Below, in pieces: positions 18,256-27,994 of a stretch of 28,880 bases of DNA; the stretch's first letter is position 1, and each line of letters opens with the position of its first letter. The DNA is from Hofstenia miamia. Its lineage: Eukaryota > Xenacoelomorpha > Acoela > Hofsteniidae. A model generated the notes under the pieces. That model ran no database searches. It was given only the letters and a program-made list of their open reading frames with translations, and had not been told where the DNA came from. The stretch lies in contig CABFPE010001161.1 in assembly GCA_900660155.1 (NCBI GenBank), forward strand, positions 24,096 to 52,975, given 5' to 3'. The position numbers and the translations under genes are program-made.

Positions 18256-21200
18256 ATATAATGAGATAAATTTATTACAAAGACATCAGATAAAATATTT
18301 TAAAAAATGAGTCCATGATCAGCATGAACCCAGCGACTACACCGAAAATGTTATTCGGTCATTTTATTACTATTTTAATAATTGACTGCTATTACTAAAT
18401 CATAAATAACTTTGAGATTCATTAGCTCAAGATGTAGCTTGACAGCGCACATCTGCTCAGCAAGCGTAGTATAAAAAATTTGGATGCAATTGAGATCGGG
18501 TAAAATATTAAAAATAGTTACGAAAAAAGATGAACAGCCTTAAATTATCAACACCTTGGAAATTCAATTGTGTTCATAAATAGGCATTAAAGAGTTTAAA
18601 GTAAATTAGTTAATACTTATTATAATAGAAAATTATTCCGCTTAAATTAAAAACTTAGGAAAATGTATGTCTCTCACAAAGCCATAAACATGTTTCATGC
18701 TGGCAAGTCAGTGAGTAAACAGTGAGCAAACATTTAAAATGTTTATAAAAAACGAACTAGCAGAAAACATACCTTCATTATCAAAGTGAAAAAAACCTTC
18801 AATGAAAAAATTCGCTAAAAGACAACATCGGATTAAAAGTTAGAAAGGACACTTCATTATCAAACTCAGCCAATGTGACAACGATGCTTATATTTAATTA
18901 GATATTTGTTCATCATTTTCTAGACCCGCAGACACGCAAGCGGTTAGCTGTGGCAGTTATTAGAATTAATTTAAGTAAACCTCATTTAACATCTATGAAA
19001 AGCTCTTAGTTCACGTCAAATTATTTAATGTGAGTACATACATATAAACGAAGTAAGCAGTGGATTTCAGAAAGATGAATGAATCAAAACAATTTACTGC
19101 TTCATCGATCTGATCAAAGAAGTTTTGGATTATTTATAATCGATACTATAAAAAACCGCGTTTGATAAACGAGTCAGTGTTAGAATTATTAGTGTTTGCT
19201 ATTCTATGGAGGCGCAATTACCAAGTTTTAGGTTTCGTACATGTATATTGAAATCGTCATTGCTTTTATACAAAAAGCGAATTCCAATAGTGCAAAAAAA
19301 TATTAAAACCGAAATCAGCAACTGAAATATCTCTTACTATACCTCGTTGGGTTCAAAAGGTAAATCAGTAAAAGACGATTGATAGTTAATTAATAAAGTG
19401 ACATGTCGTTTTTTGCCACAATAGTCAATCTCTAATAATATCTATAAAGCTACAATACATCAGATCTCAATGCTGATTATCGCTCTTTAAGGCGTTCATG
19501 TTTGTCCTGACATGCAATAAATAATATTTAGCAATACTGTTAATGTCTGGCATTATAGAGCATAAAATCTGATTTGATGAATTTAAATTTCAATGTTTTC
19601 AATTTCTTACGAAGAATTACATATTCATTAAAGAGATATTGAATCACTTATTAGTTTCTAATTAAGGAAATATACTAGAATTCGTAGTATTTTGTATCCC
19701 ATTTTACAAGAGAATTTGCAATACATTGCTGCATAGACTTAGAAACAAACTGTAGTCTATTACAATGGTACTGTGCATAAAACAATACCCCTCTAAGGAC
19801 ATATGTAGAGTACTAAAATGGACACAATACAAAAAGGTTGAATCAATAAAGGATTTGAAAAAATGATTGGGGAAAAGATATGTACTTATCTAGAGAATGA
19901 AACTCATTTCACCAGGTTTAATTGCTGGATTATTAATATTATATCATCAATGGAATGTAACAAAGCAGCCCCTGATGCAGAGAGTTGAGACTCGCAAAAT
20001 ATTTTACTAACGGAAAAGGTAAAAAATTTACATATTTATATTAAAGATATGACTATCCCTTTTTTTATTTTAATCTAAATCATGGCTTTATGACTTGAAC
20101 TTTTGTCTAAAAAAAGACTATTATCTCATGCAAAACCCCTGTAATGTGCCTGGTACAAATCGTTAGTAGACCTTATCAGATATACCATAATATTGCCTCC
20201 TGTACACAATTCTATTTACTTAAGTCAGTCTGCAAGTGGTTGCGTCAATCCATTCTTTGACTTGGGTTAGGCTACATATATTGTGTGCATATTCTTAAGG
20301 AATGCTAATAGGTGATTCAATAATTGGTGTGGATCCTCACGAATAATTATTAATTTTATATGAGCCCATTGTATACTTGAAAATGTATCATGAATCCCTT
20401 AAGAAATACAATGATGGGGTTAGGTCAGAATAAATTGGAATAGATTTAGAAAACCTCTATTTGGATTGGTCGGGCTGAATTGAGGCGGGTAAAAAATATC
20501 ACCCACTTGCAGCCATATTTTATGTACTTTATCAAAATATTTGCTTAAATAATACTAATCAATATTGTCTTTCTCTTATATTGACTTGCTTTCATAAGGG
20601 GGGGGTTATGTTACAAATCATGTTCAAGAATGCTAGCCAGGAGTAGCACTGGAAAAAATTCTGAAAATTAATGAAAAAATTTATGCGATTATGTTTTAAA
20701 AGATAAGCAACGATGTAGATTCCCCATGATTAACCAGAAGGTATTGAATGTATACGACTCCATATCTTCATCTCAAGAAAGCGTTGATTTTAATGAAGAG
20801 GCAAGTTATTAACGTAAGTTTGAAATTTGGATCTTAGATTGGGTATACATATCTTAACACTAGAACAGCGATTACTCATTTGAAAATTAATTTACATCTG
20901 ATGCTTCAAAGGCGAAAATTACGGAATAGAAATAAAATGTCTGCGAATAACAAATTCAATGAAATTGTTAATATAATTGAAAGTATAAGTATCTGCAAGT
21001 GGTTTTACAGAATTAAAAATGCAGCAAGCAAGAAATGCAAAGGTTGTTTTGACCCATTTTCGCTTAGCTAGTGTTAAATAGATCTGAAAAACCAATTACA
21101 GAAAAGTAAAAGCTTCATTTCAGTCACATTGATTGAAAGAAAAATCCTCATCTTGGCTTACAAAGGAGAAACTTTTGGACCAGAAAGTCTTTAAAAGCAT

Positions 21201-21578
21201 GTTCGAAATTGATTATAGTATAGCTGAAAAATTCAATATGAAGTATATATTATAAATTATTTGTAAAAACAAATAAAATATTTATTAGTGTCTTTTTCAA
21301 ATTTTTCAATAAATTCATTATGGAACTAATGAAAAAATAGTGAGTTTTTTAATCTAGAAATAACCCTAATATAGTATAATACGAATTTGATAGTTTTGTA
21401 CATTAACTAAAACTAAGTGGTAGCACAATTTTGTTTGATAATACATTACTTTTGCAAACCCATTAAAATTTTTGTAGGCTATTATAATATGCATTTCCAT
21501 GTATGTTTAAAATTTACAGTATTCCAAATTAATTTCATATTTGCTATTCGTATATGTATATATTCATACATATGTATA

Positions 21579-21583
<5 letters not shown>
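18256..21583. other. 3.3 kb without a recognised gene or repeat
   Basis: Uniformly AT-rich with dense stops. Short stretches read in a protein-like way (for example 20880-21071 forward, NNKFNEIVNIIESISICKWF, and about 19795-19990, SPGLIAGLLILYHQWNV), but no family or motif is recognisable and each is soon interrupted. A run of eight or nine G lies near 20600. These might be decayed transposase pieces or chance. Confidence 0.5.
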
Positions 21584-21613
<30 letters not shown>

Positions 21614-21614
21614 N
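21584..21614. repeat. (TA)n microsatellite ending at a single N
   Basis: About 15 TA units stop at an N at 21614, after which GC-richer LINE sequence starts. The N may mark a contig join within a collapsed microsatellite. Confidence 0.85.
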
Positions 21615-22025
21615 ACAGCAGGGAGACGGCAGGAAGCACTAGAACCAAAAACTGGACGAGGACGATTACGGTTAGTTGATGAAGGGATAGACTGCTTGGG
21701 AGGATGCGGTAGAGCAGAAGGAGGAGCAAGCACGGGTGTGAAACTCGGAGCAGGATTATTGGGGAGAGATGAGACAGAACGCGAGGCAGCAGCACTGTAG
21801 GAGAACATTTGGGATTGCAGAGAGGAAACATCAGAGGAAAGCTTTGTTAGGGAGTCAGGATGATATGACGCCAGGGCCATCATTGGTGGACGGAGTCGAG
21901 GTAGAGAGAGCAGAGACCGCTTGGCGTAACAACGAAATGATGGCGTCTTTCTTCAGACCACCAACAGCGGAGGCAAACTGGGCATCGCTCAAATTTTTGA
22001 GGTCGGACAGCGAAATTGGGGGCAT
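21615..22025 (-). pseudogene. LINE ORF1-like N-terminal fragment
   Basis: From the ATG at 22023-22025 the reverse strand reads MPPISLSDLKNLSDAQFASA, continuing through LKKDAIISLLRQAVSAL to a TGA at 21855. The protein continues after a frame change as SYHPDSLTKLSSDVSSLQSQ with a Pro/Ser-rich stretch (PNNPAPSFTPVLAPPSALPH) up to the N. A helical N-terminus followed by a Pro/Ser linker is common in ORF1 proteins of CR1/L2/Jockey-type LINEs, and the pyrimidine-rich coding strand matches LINE C next door. No RRM or zinc knuckle is reached before the break. The ORF1 role is inferred from position and style, not from a motif. Confidence 0.45.
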
Positions 22026-22200
22026 AGCTAATTAAACTGTATAATAAACAGGCGCTTGTACATTGAAATTAATTTGGTGTGAGAGACACTTCCTAGTGTT
22101 TACAAGCGACACGATAAAAATTTGGTATTTACAAATTTCAGCTTAATCGTATTACTTAAAGATGTTCATTTCGAAACATAATCAATATTTCAATAAATTA
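22026..22200 (-). other. Probable 5' UTR of the ORF1-like fragment
   Basis: This non-coding stretch lies between the start codon of the ORF1-like fragment and the (AAT)n tail of the next LINE copy. If the fragment is a LINE 5' end, this is its leader; no promoter motif is identifiable. Confidence 0.35.
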
Positions 22201-22222
22201 AATAATAATAATAATAATAATA
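22201..22222 (-). repeat. (TTA)n 3' tail of LINE C copy 1
   Basis: Seven AAT units on the + strand, lying at the 3' end of the minus-strand copy. Confidence 0.9.
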
Positions 22223-23225
22223 GACTTTATTAAGCCGGTTAGGGTGGAACAAAACAAAAATTAAAAAGTCAAATCATTCGACAACGGGAGCAATCACACA
22301 GGATGAAGTACGAGCAGATGGAAGAGTAGTCAAAGTGAGACAAAGGAACATCGAAGAAGAAAGACATCAAAGATTTCTTGAAGGTCGTGGGCGAGGAAAA
22401 AAATCAATGGCAGGTGGAGTCTTTAGAGTCAGTAAGAAATTAGCAGAAGCACAAACACGATTGTAAAACGAGGGAAGGGTGCGATGTTTCTTGAGACGGC
22501 GAACAGAGAACATGACAGCACCATCAGCGCGAGTAGAGTGGGAGTTAGAGAACGAGATAAAATCAAATGGATCAAGGTCTAACTTCCGAGTCAGTAAACG
22601 ATTGAACAGGAGGAGATCACAGGCATGCAAGTGGAGTGACAGTGGGAGAGGAACATTACGGAAAAGGGCAAATAGCGAGGAATTAGCTTTGCGGAGACGA
22701 AAATGTGGAGCAGCCGGATAAGAAGATGGAGAAGTAGAGTTGACAGACAGATTTAAGCGGACGAATGAGTGATCTGACAGCTTAGCAGGAACTGGAATTA
22801 CACATATGTCGAATCTGTAATCAGGGTGAGAGCACAGACCCCAATCAAGCAGGGAGGAGATGGAAGTAGGAGAAAATACAAGTTGTTCAAGAGAAAAGCA
22901 GGCAAAAACCTCTAAAACAGCAGACTCATAAGTGTCAGTAGAGTCGAGCGCATTCCAGCAGAGATTAGGAAGATTGAAGTCACCAAAAACAAGAAAATGA
23001 AGATGAATTCAAACGCCAAGATGACGACAGAGGGAGATAGACTGTTCATGAAAAGACTTGAACATAGATGATAAAACAGCATTGGGAATGCGAAAGGCAC
23101 TATTCGAAGGAGGGTTGTAAACGCAGAGCAGAGAAACAATATGGTCCCTGAAAACAGCAGAACAGCCACAACAGAAATCGAAGGATAGTGAATCAAATGA
23201 GATGGGACGGATGCAGGACTGTCAA
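22223..23225 (-). mobile_element. LINE C copy 1: endonuclease C-terminus joined to the ORF2 3' end, RT missing
   Basis: Read in reverse: VYNPPSNSAFRIPN, then the endonuclease motif VFGDFNLPNLCW (GDFN at 22973-22984) and LSDHSFVRLNLSVN (SDH at 22769-22777), both intact. Shortly after comes APHFR, joined directly to LRKANSSLFALFRNVP. In copy 2 that string belongs to the region after the RT palm. The whole RT core is therefore deleted. The remaining C-terminus, HACDLLLFNRLLTRKLDLDP and SVRRLKKHRTLPSFYNRV, ends with a (TTA)n tail. It belongs to the AP-endonuclease LINEs (CR1/L2/Jockey range). The abrupt 5' end at about 23225 is probably truncation. Confidence 0.75.
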
Positions 23226-23878
23226 AAAGTAACCGTATTAAAAATAAAATTTCATTTAATACTCCTGTACAGATTGAAGTAATCAATACCCCACTGAAAT
23301 AGATTTTAAAGATTAAAAGTAAAAATAGATTAAAAAGAGATTCTATTTTCTCACGGATTGCTTCAAAGTTAAGGTGATATTACTTGAGAGTGATGCGTGG
23401 TAAGAATACCTACGCAATTGGATTATTTCAGTATACATTTGTTGCATCTTTAGGTAAGAAAAACCTGTCCAAATATTAGGGAATTAAAATATTCACAACA
23501 GTTTTATCGCGTTCAGAAAAACTGTCTGTTTGTCACCAGGCTGTTGCGGATTTAATTTATATTCTATAGTGTCAAAAGCAATCATTCCTATATTATTTAA
23601 ATGTATATGTTAAAGCTCTCAAAGCTTGCATTTCTAAAAATTGGCACAATTAATTGTGCTTATTAATGAGAAAGTAAATAATTAGCTGAAGAATGAATAA
23701 TGAGCAAAACGGATTGTGTGTACTAACATTTAATTAAATGCAATCCCTGCGCATGCCCAACGAAAGTAATAAATTTACAGTATAAGCTTCTTATTTAATT
23801 TTTTATTCGCTTATGATAACACTCAGAATTTGTTTTTTCGTGTTCACATTTGAAACTTTGTTGTCGAATCCATCCTTT
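23226..23878. other. No gene seen
   Basis: AT-rich spacer between LINE C pieces; nothing recognised. Confidence 0.5.
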
Positions 23879-24104
23879 GTGCTACGCTGTTAGTGGCTGT
23901 CTCGTGCCTTATTCCACTCCATGAAAGCTCTGCTCAAATTATCTACTCTTCCGCTTATATTTCATTTTCATGCATGTGATCTCCTCTTGTTCGATCATTT
24001 ACAAACTCGCAATCCATTCTACTCGCTCTGATGGTGTTGTCACGTTCTCTGTTCATCTTCTCAACAAAATCGAACCCTTCACTCGTTTTTTAATTGTGCT
24101 TGTC
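23879..24104 (+). mobile_element. LINE C fragment, + strand, 3' end only
   Basis: TTTTCATGCATGTGATCTCC, then TTGTTCGATCATTTACAAAC and CTCTGATGGTG, aligns with the reverse complement of the HACDLLLFNRLLTRK region in LINE C copies 1 and 2. The reading then goes on through CAACAAAATCGAACCCTTCA, the counterpart of the KKHRTLPSF region. It has no long ORF and runs into the shared tail at 24105. Confidence 0.65.
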
Positions 24105-24133
24105 CTTTAATAAATAACAATAATAATGAATAT
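24105..24133. repeat. ATT/AAT-type tail shared by two convergent LINE C copies
   Basis: TTTAATAAATAACAATAAT followed by AATGAATATT. It is the 3' tail of the + strand fragment and, in reverse, of copy 2. Confidence 0.7.
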
Positions 24134-25133
24134 TTAGCTGCTGAAGGCAGACCTACAAAACCATAAAAACAAGTCAAGTTTTACGGAAGCGAGGACAGTC
24201 AGAGGAGATAAAGTAAGAACAGATGGAGGAGTAAGTGACGTTGGAGAAGGGCTCAGCAAAGAGGAAAGACATCAAAGATTTCTTGAAGCTCAGCGGCGGG
24301 GAAAAGAAATCATTGGTTGTTGGACGGATGAGAGTCACGATGTAATTAATAGTGATACAAACATGATTGAAAAACGAGTGAAGGGTGCGATGTTTCTTGA
24401 GACGGCGAATTGAGAAAGTGAGTGGAGCGGAAGAACTTAAATAAATCAAAAGGAGCAAGGTCCAATTTGCGAATGAGCAAGCGATTGAACAGGATGAGAT
24501 CACAGGCATGGAAGTAAAGTGACAGATGGAGAGTGGGAAATTTGAGAAGAGCGTCTTTGTAGGCAAGGGAGAGATCCATTTGAAAGCACGCTTCTGGAAG
24601 CGTTCCATAGAGTGGAACAAGAATCGATAAGGCCATCAAAGGACTTGAACAAAGAAAGTTTCACAGCAGCCGTAGAATTAAATGGAACATTGCAGAAGAG
24701 GGTAAAGAGTGAGGAATTAGCTTTGCGGAGGAGCAAGGACACATGACCAGATCAATTTAAGTTTGCAGAAAATTGAACTCCAAGATGAGTATGATGGGGA
24801 GAAAAGTTCACATTGAGAGGCAGATCAGAAGGGGGATACAAAAAAAGGAATTATCACATGTCTTGCTTGTGCTAAAATTGAAAGACCAAGTATCCAAAAG
24901 CTCAAGATCAGAGATAATATTGGAGGCGAAAGAGCTACCAAAGTTGAAAATCGCAGTGTCATCGATGTACAGTAGTCAGGATGAGTTGAGGACAGATTGG
25001 TCGTTGATAGCAACAAGGAAGAGAACAGCAGAAGAGAAGAGCAGGAGAAGAAATAGACGAGTTGTTTTTGATACACTGACGATTGGACAGGTAAAACTGG
25101 AAGAATTCGATGAAATCAGCATCAAGGCCAAAT
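24134..25133 (-). mobile_element. LINE C copy 2: RT palm to 3' end
   Basis: The minus-strand copy begins inside the RT (ADFIEFFQFYLSNRQCIKN near 25110), passes the catalytic box as YIDDT at 24958-24969 and then NFSPHHTHLGVQFSANLN near 24790. LLLRKANSSLFTLFCNVPFN follows near 24700-24740, then the C-terminus KKHRTLHSFFNHVC (24370-24400) and SSDCPRFRKT ending near 24174. It is homologous to copy 1 over about 22290-22720. Many frameshifts and one or more stops break it. A CTGC-TTCA-GCAG hairpin (24139-24151) precedes the tail. Confidence 0.75.
24174..25133 (-). pseudogene. LINE C reverse transcriptase relic
   Basis: The catalytic YxDD box is present as YIDD, with both aspartates. The preceding GVPQGSxLGPLLF box is damaged: only a LLFSSAVLFLVAIND-like remnant can be read. 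The thumb and C-terminal region is split into three frames (24174-24620, 24346-24639, 24500-24742). Fingers and palm motif A are absent because the copy is 5'-truncated at about 25133. Loss of those parts rules out activity. Confidence 0.65.
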
Positions 25134-25139
25134 AAACAT

Positions 25140-26262
25140 TTTCTTGCAGGTTCTTTTAAAATAAATTTTATTCGAGCCGGAATTCATTTATCGAGGAAGT
25201 GGTTGAGCATTGTAATAAAGCAACAAAAAAGTCTTTTGGTATTGTCAAATTACAACAAAACCTAGGCAATCAGAAGGGAAGGTTGCGTATAATCGATAGC
25301 CTATATAAGCAAAGATATAGATAACCCGAAAATTGGTAGATACGTTACTCAAGATAAAAATATGATAATAGGAAGTGTCTAATGTAAGAAGAGAAACATA
25401 CACTGTGAAAAGACTTTCAGTTACTGGCGTGAAATCGTCCAAAAGTTTTTTGTAAGTATATTTTTGTTTTTTTTCTTGGTTTTGTATTGATATTTTTACC
25501 TGTATAACCGCGTCAATTTCTGGCTCAAAATATGTATATATAATCGTCCGCAATATTAAATTATGTATATTATAAAAGAATAATACTAACTTTGTTCTTA
25601 CTAAAACATTAAATAATGAATCTAACATAAATTTATACAATCCTAATAGAGATATATTTTCAAAATTTAGTAAGCAAAGTTGAACGCGATAAAAGAGTGA
25701 CACTAATTATCCCTGAAATCTGAATAGTGGCATCAAATAAGAAGGAATTTAACATTATGGGTAGTAAATAAGATGTCTAATTTTCTAATAAATGTTACTG
25801 TCAAATAAAAAGCTTGATTGAATTTAAATTAAATGGCATTGCTAAACTAATAATTTGATACTTAATAAAAAATATTTTAATTACTATTAAATAGGAAATA
25901 TATTTACTCGACACGATGACACACGGAGAAGTATATAATCTCTTATTTGAAGTAGTTATTAGAAAATATTGGTATGCCTTCCATAATATCCTAAATGTCA
26001 AAGAAGCACAAATAATTAATTTTCTAAGTCCTAAATATGTCAATTTTGTAATCAGAATGTTGTAAATAACTGAAATTCAAAACTGCTTAAATAAAAAAAT
26101 TAAAACATATCAGAACTAAAAATGTCCCTTATTCAAGACAAAGGAACAATGAATGGGAAATGATGTAAGTATGCAAAATACTAAGAATACTAATACCGAA
26201 AAATATTTTTATAAATGAAGTATTTTTAATAGGATTTATCAAATATCCATTATTATTGTAAG
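25140..26262. other. No recognised gene; one longish open frame
   Basis: AT-rich. The only notable point is a 152-codon reverse-strand ORF at 25245-25703, listed separately. A second reverse ORF at 25801-26043 has no recognised feature. Confidence 0.45.
25245..25703 (-). CDS. Hypothetical ORF, 152 aa, no family recognised
   Basis: An uninterrupted frame of this length is somewhat unexpected in DNA this AT-rich. It includes FEPEIDAVIQVKISIQNQEK and KLLDDFTPVTESLFTVYVSL, but large parts are hydrophobic F/L/I/Y runs typical of chance ORFs in AT-rich sequence. A CAG|GTAAAA donor-like string follows VIQ, so part of it could be an exon. There is no start-codon context, signal peptide or partner gene to support it. 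Treat it as a weak candidate only. Confidence 0.2.
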   Translation of the reverse strand: MSLFYRVQLCLLNFENISLLGLYKFMLDSLFNVLVRTKLVLFFYNIHNLILRTIIYTYFEPEIDAVIQVKISIQNQEKKQKYTYKKLLDDFTPVTESLFTVYVSLLTLDTSYYHIFILSNVSTNFRVIYIFAYIGYRLYATFPSDCLGFVVI

Positions 26263-26580
26263 ACTACTAGAAGATGAGTTCGAGTTATTTGGTCCAAGTT
26301 TAAGTATTTGCCATTGGAGTTTGAGTTTGAGTATCTTTTTGAATAAAATTTTCAGTTGGATTGAGTTTTTTCTAACTCTGAGTTTTTTAGAGTAAAAAAT
26401 AAGTTTTTGCGAGTAAAATAAAGACACTGAAGATTAAAATATTTCATTTTTAACAGCATTTTTGCGTGGATTTTTGATTGAGTTCAAGTTTGATTTTTAA
26501 TCATTTCTCTTCCAAGTTTTTCTGATCAAGTTTTGCAAGCTTATTTGAGTTTTAGATTTTAACATTCCAAGTACTTGAAA
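26263..26580. repeat. Degenerate GAGTTT-rich low-complexity region
   Basis: Many interspersed GAGTTT, GAGTTC and AAGTTT hexamers (for example GAGTTTGAGTTTGAGTAT at 26319-26336) with no fixed period. Similar GAGTTYGAGT-rich tracts form the body of some non-autonomous hAT-type repeats, but no terminal repeats or target duplication are visible here. Confidence 0.5.
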
Positions 26581-27994
26581 ACCTTGACTAGAACAAAGGA
26601 AAGCATATGCAAAGACAGACTTGGCAGACTAAAATTAGCACACAGTGGCAATACCATCCCTCTGTATAGGGCAGGGTAAGTGCTGGAAAAGATTCTCAAA
26701 TCTCAAACAACAATCAATTATTCATTAATATGAATGTTTTATTGCAGAATTAACATGGTATGCTATAATATATCTGAAGAAATAAATAAAAAAATGAGAG
26801 AATGTAGCTACATTGAAGAATGATAATCATTACAAAGAAAGCAACAGTTTTAAACTAAAGAAGCACAATCATTAGAGTGTAGACTATTACCCCAGGTATA
26901 TTGGTAAAATCACTTTTGTTGAAAAAATATTAAGTATGCAATGATTAGATAAAATTTTATCTTAACAATTCTTATAATTTCATATAAATGCATATTTAAT
27001 ATTCTGTACAAGGTATTTTGTTGAATATTAATACACATAAAATTATAAATATAAAAAATTAATTGCAAATTTTTTATATTTAAACTATTTGATAATCTCT
27101 TGTTGTTGTATGCTGTTACAATCTTTAATTCTCATTGTATTTACTGTATTGCATTATTTATGTTTTGCTGCTTGTTTTAGTATTAATTTTGCTTATAGAC
27201 CTTATTTTTATTCCTGTTTTGTGAAAATATGTTTTGACTCATGTCTGTCTTCACACCTATTTATACTTCTTGTGATTTTAGATGTCTAAAAATCCAGCTC
27301 CTAAAGAGGAATATAAAAATATTTATAAGAGAAATATTACTCATTTTGAAAATACAAAGAAATGTAATGTGAACAAAAATCCAACAAAATTTCTCCAAAC
27401 TTAGTAAATTTTCGAACAGTGCAGCAAGTCATTAACAGATGCACTACAGAAAAGAGTATTAAAAGAAGATTTAATATAATTTCTCAAGAGTGTGAGAACT
27501 TGTGGATAAAACTTAGTTTTCCAAAGATTGATAAATGATCTCTTAAGAGAAAGGTGGAGAAATTGATCCTGAAAAGGATAAGAGAATTAAAAAAACCTAA
27601 ACTTAATTGTATTTTTGTTATTATAAAAAGAAATGTAGTGTGGCTAACAATTGAATTCACAAATTTGTATCACAAACAAATGGAAATCAATGGCAATATC
27701 AACTATGCTACCATGAAATTACATTGCCTTAAGAAAATTCACATGTCCAATAGAATATAGTAAAAGCCATCTAACCAACTTTCATGTTCAAGTAGACCAT
27801 AGAATGATCCTAGTGAAGACTGTTCTAGTGTTAATGATTTTAGTTGTACAGACTCTGATTAATGTAGTGTAGTGTCACTTTGGAACATTCCCATGACTAT
27901 TTTTATAATTTTGTGCTATCAAATTGATTTTACTGTTTCATCCTCTGGATGATGTAATGATGACATTATTTTTTAATGTAGTTTTGTGGTGCTT
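26581..27994. other. No gene seen
   Basis: AT-rich. A 41-codon ORF at 27283-27408 (MSKNPAPKEEYKNIYKRNIT) follows a TTTTAG acceptor-like string and could be an exon fragment, but nothing supports it further. Other ORFs (27089-27289, 27554-27760) are low-complexity. Confidence 0.45.

Noticed and set aside
20590..20610. Run of G near 20600 as a possible quadruplex
   Set aside because: A single G run without partner runs nearby cannot form an intramolecular quadruplex.
21417..21800. Forward ORF across the (TA)n run and the N
   Set aside because: Artefact of the microsatellite and gap; the coding reading to the right is on the reverse strand.
27283..27408. Possible 41-codon exon after a TTTTAG acceptor-like string
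   Set aside because: Too short, no homology recognised and no donor site with an in-frame continuation.
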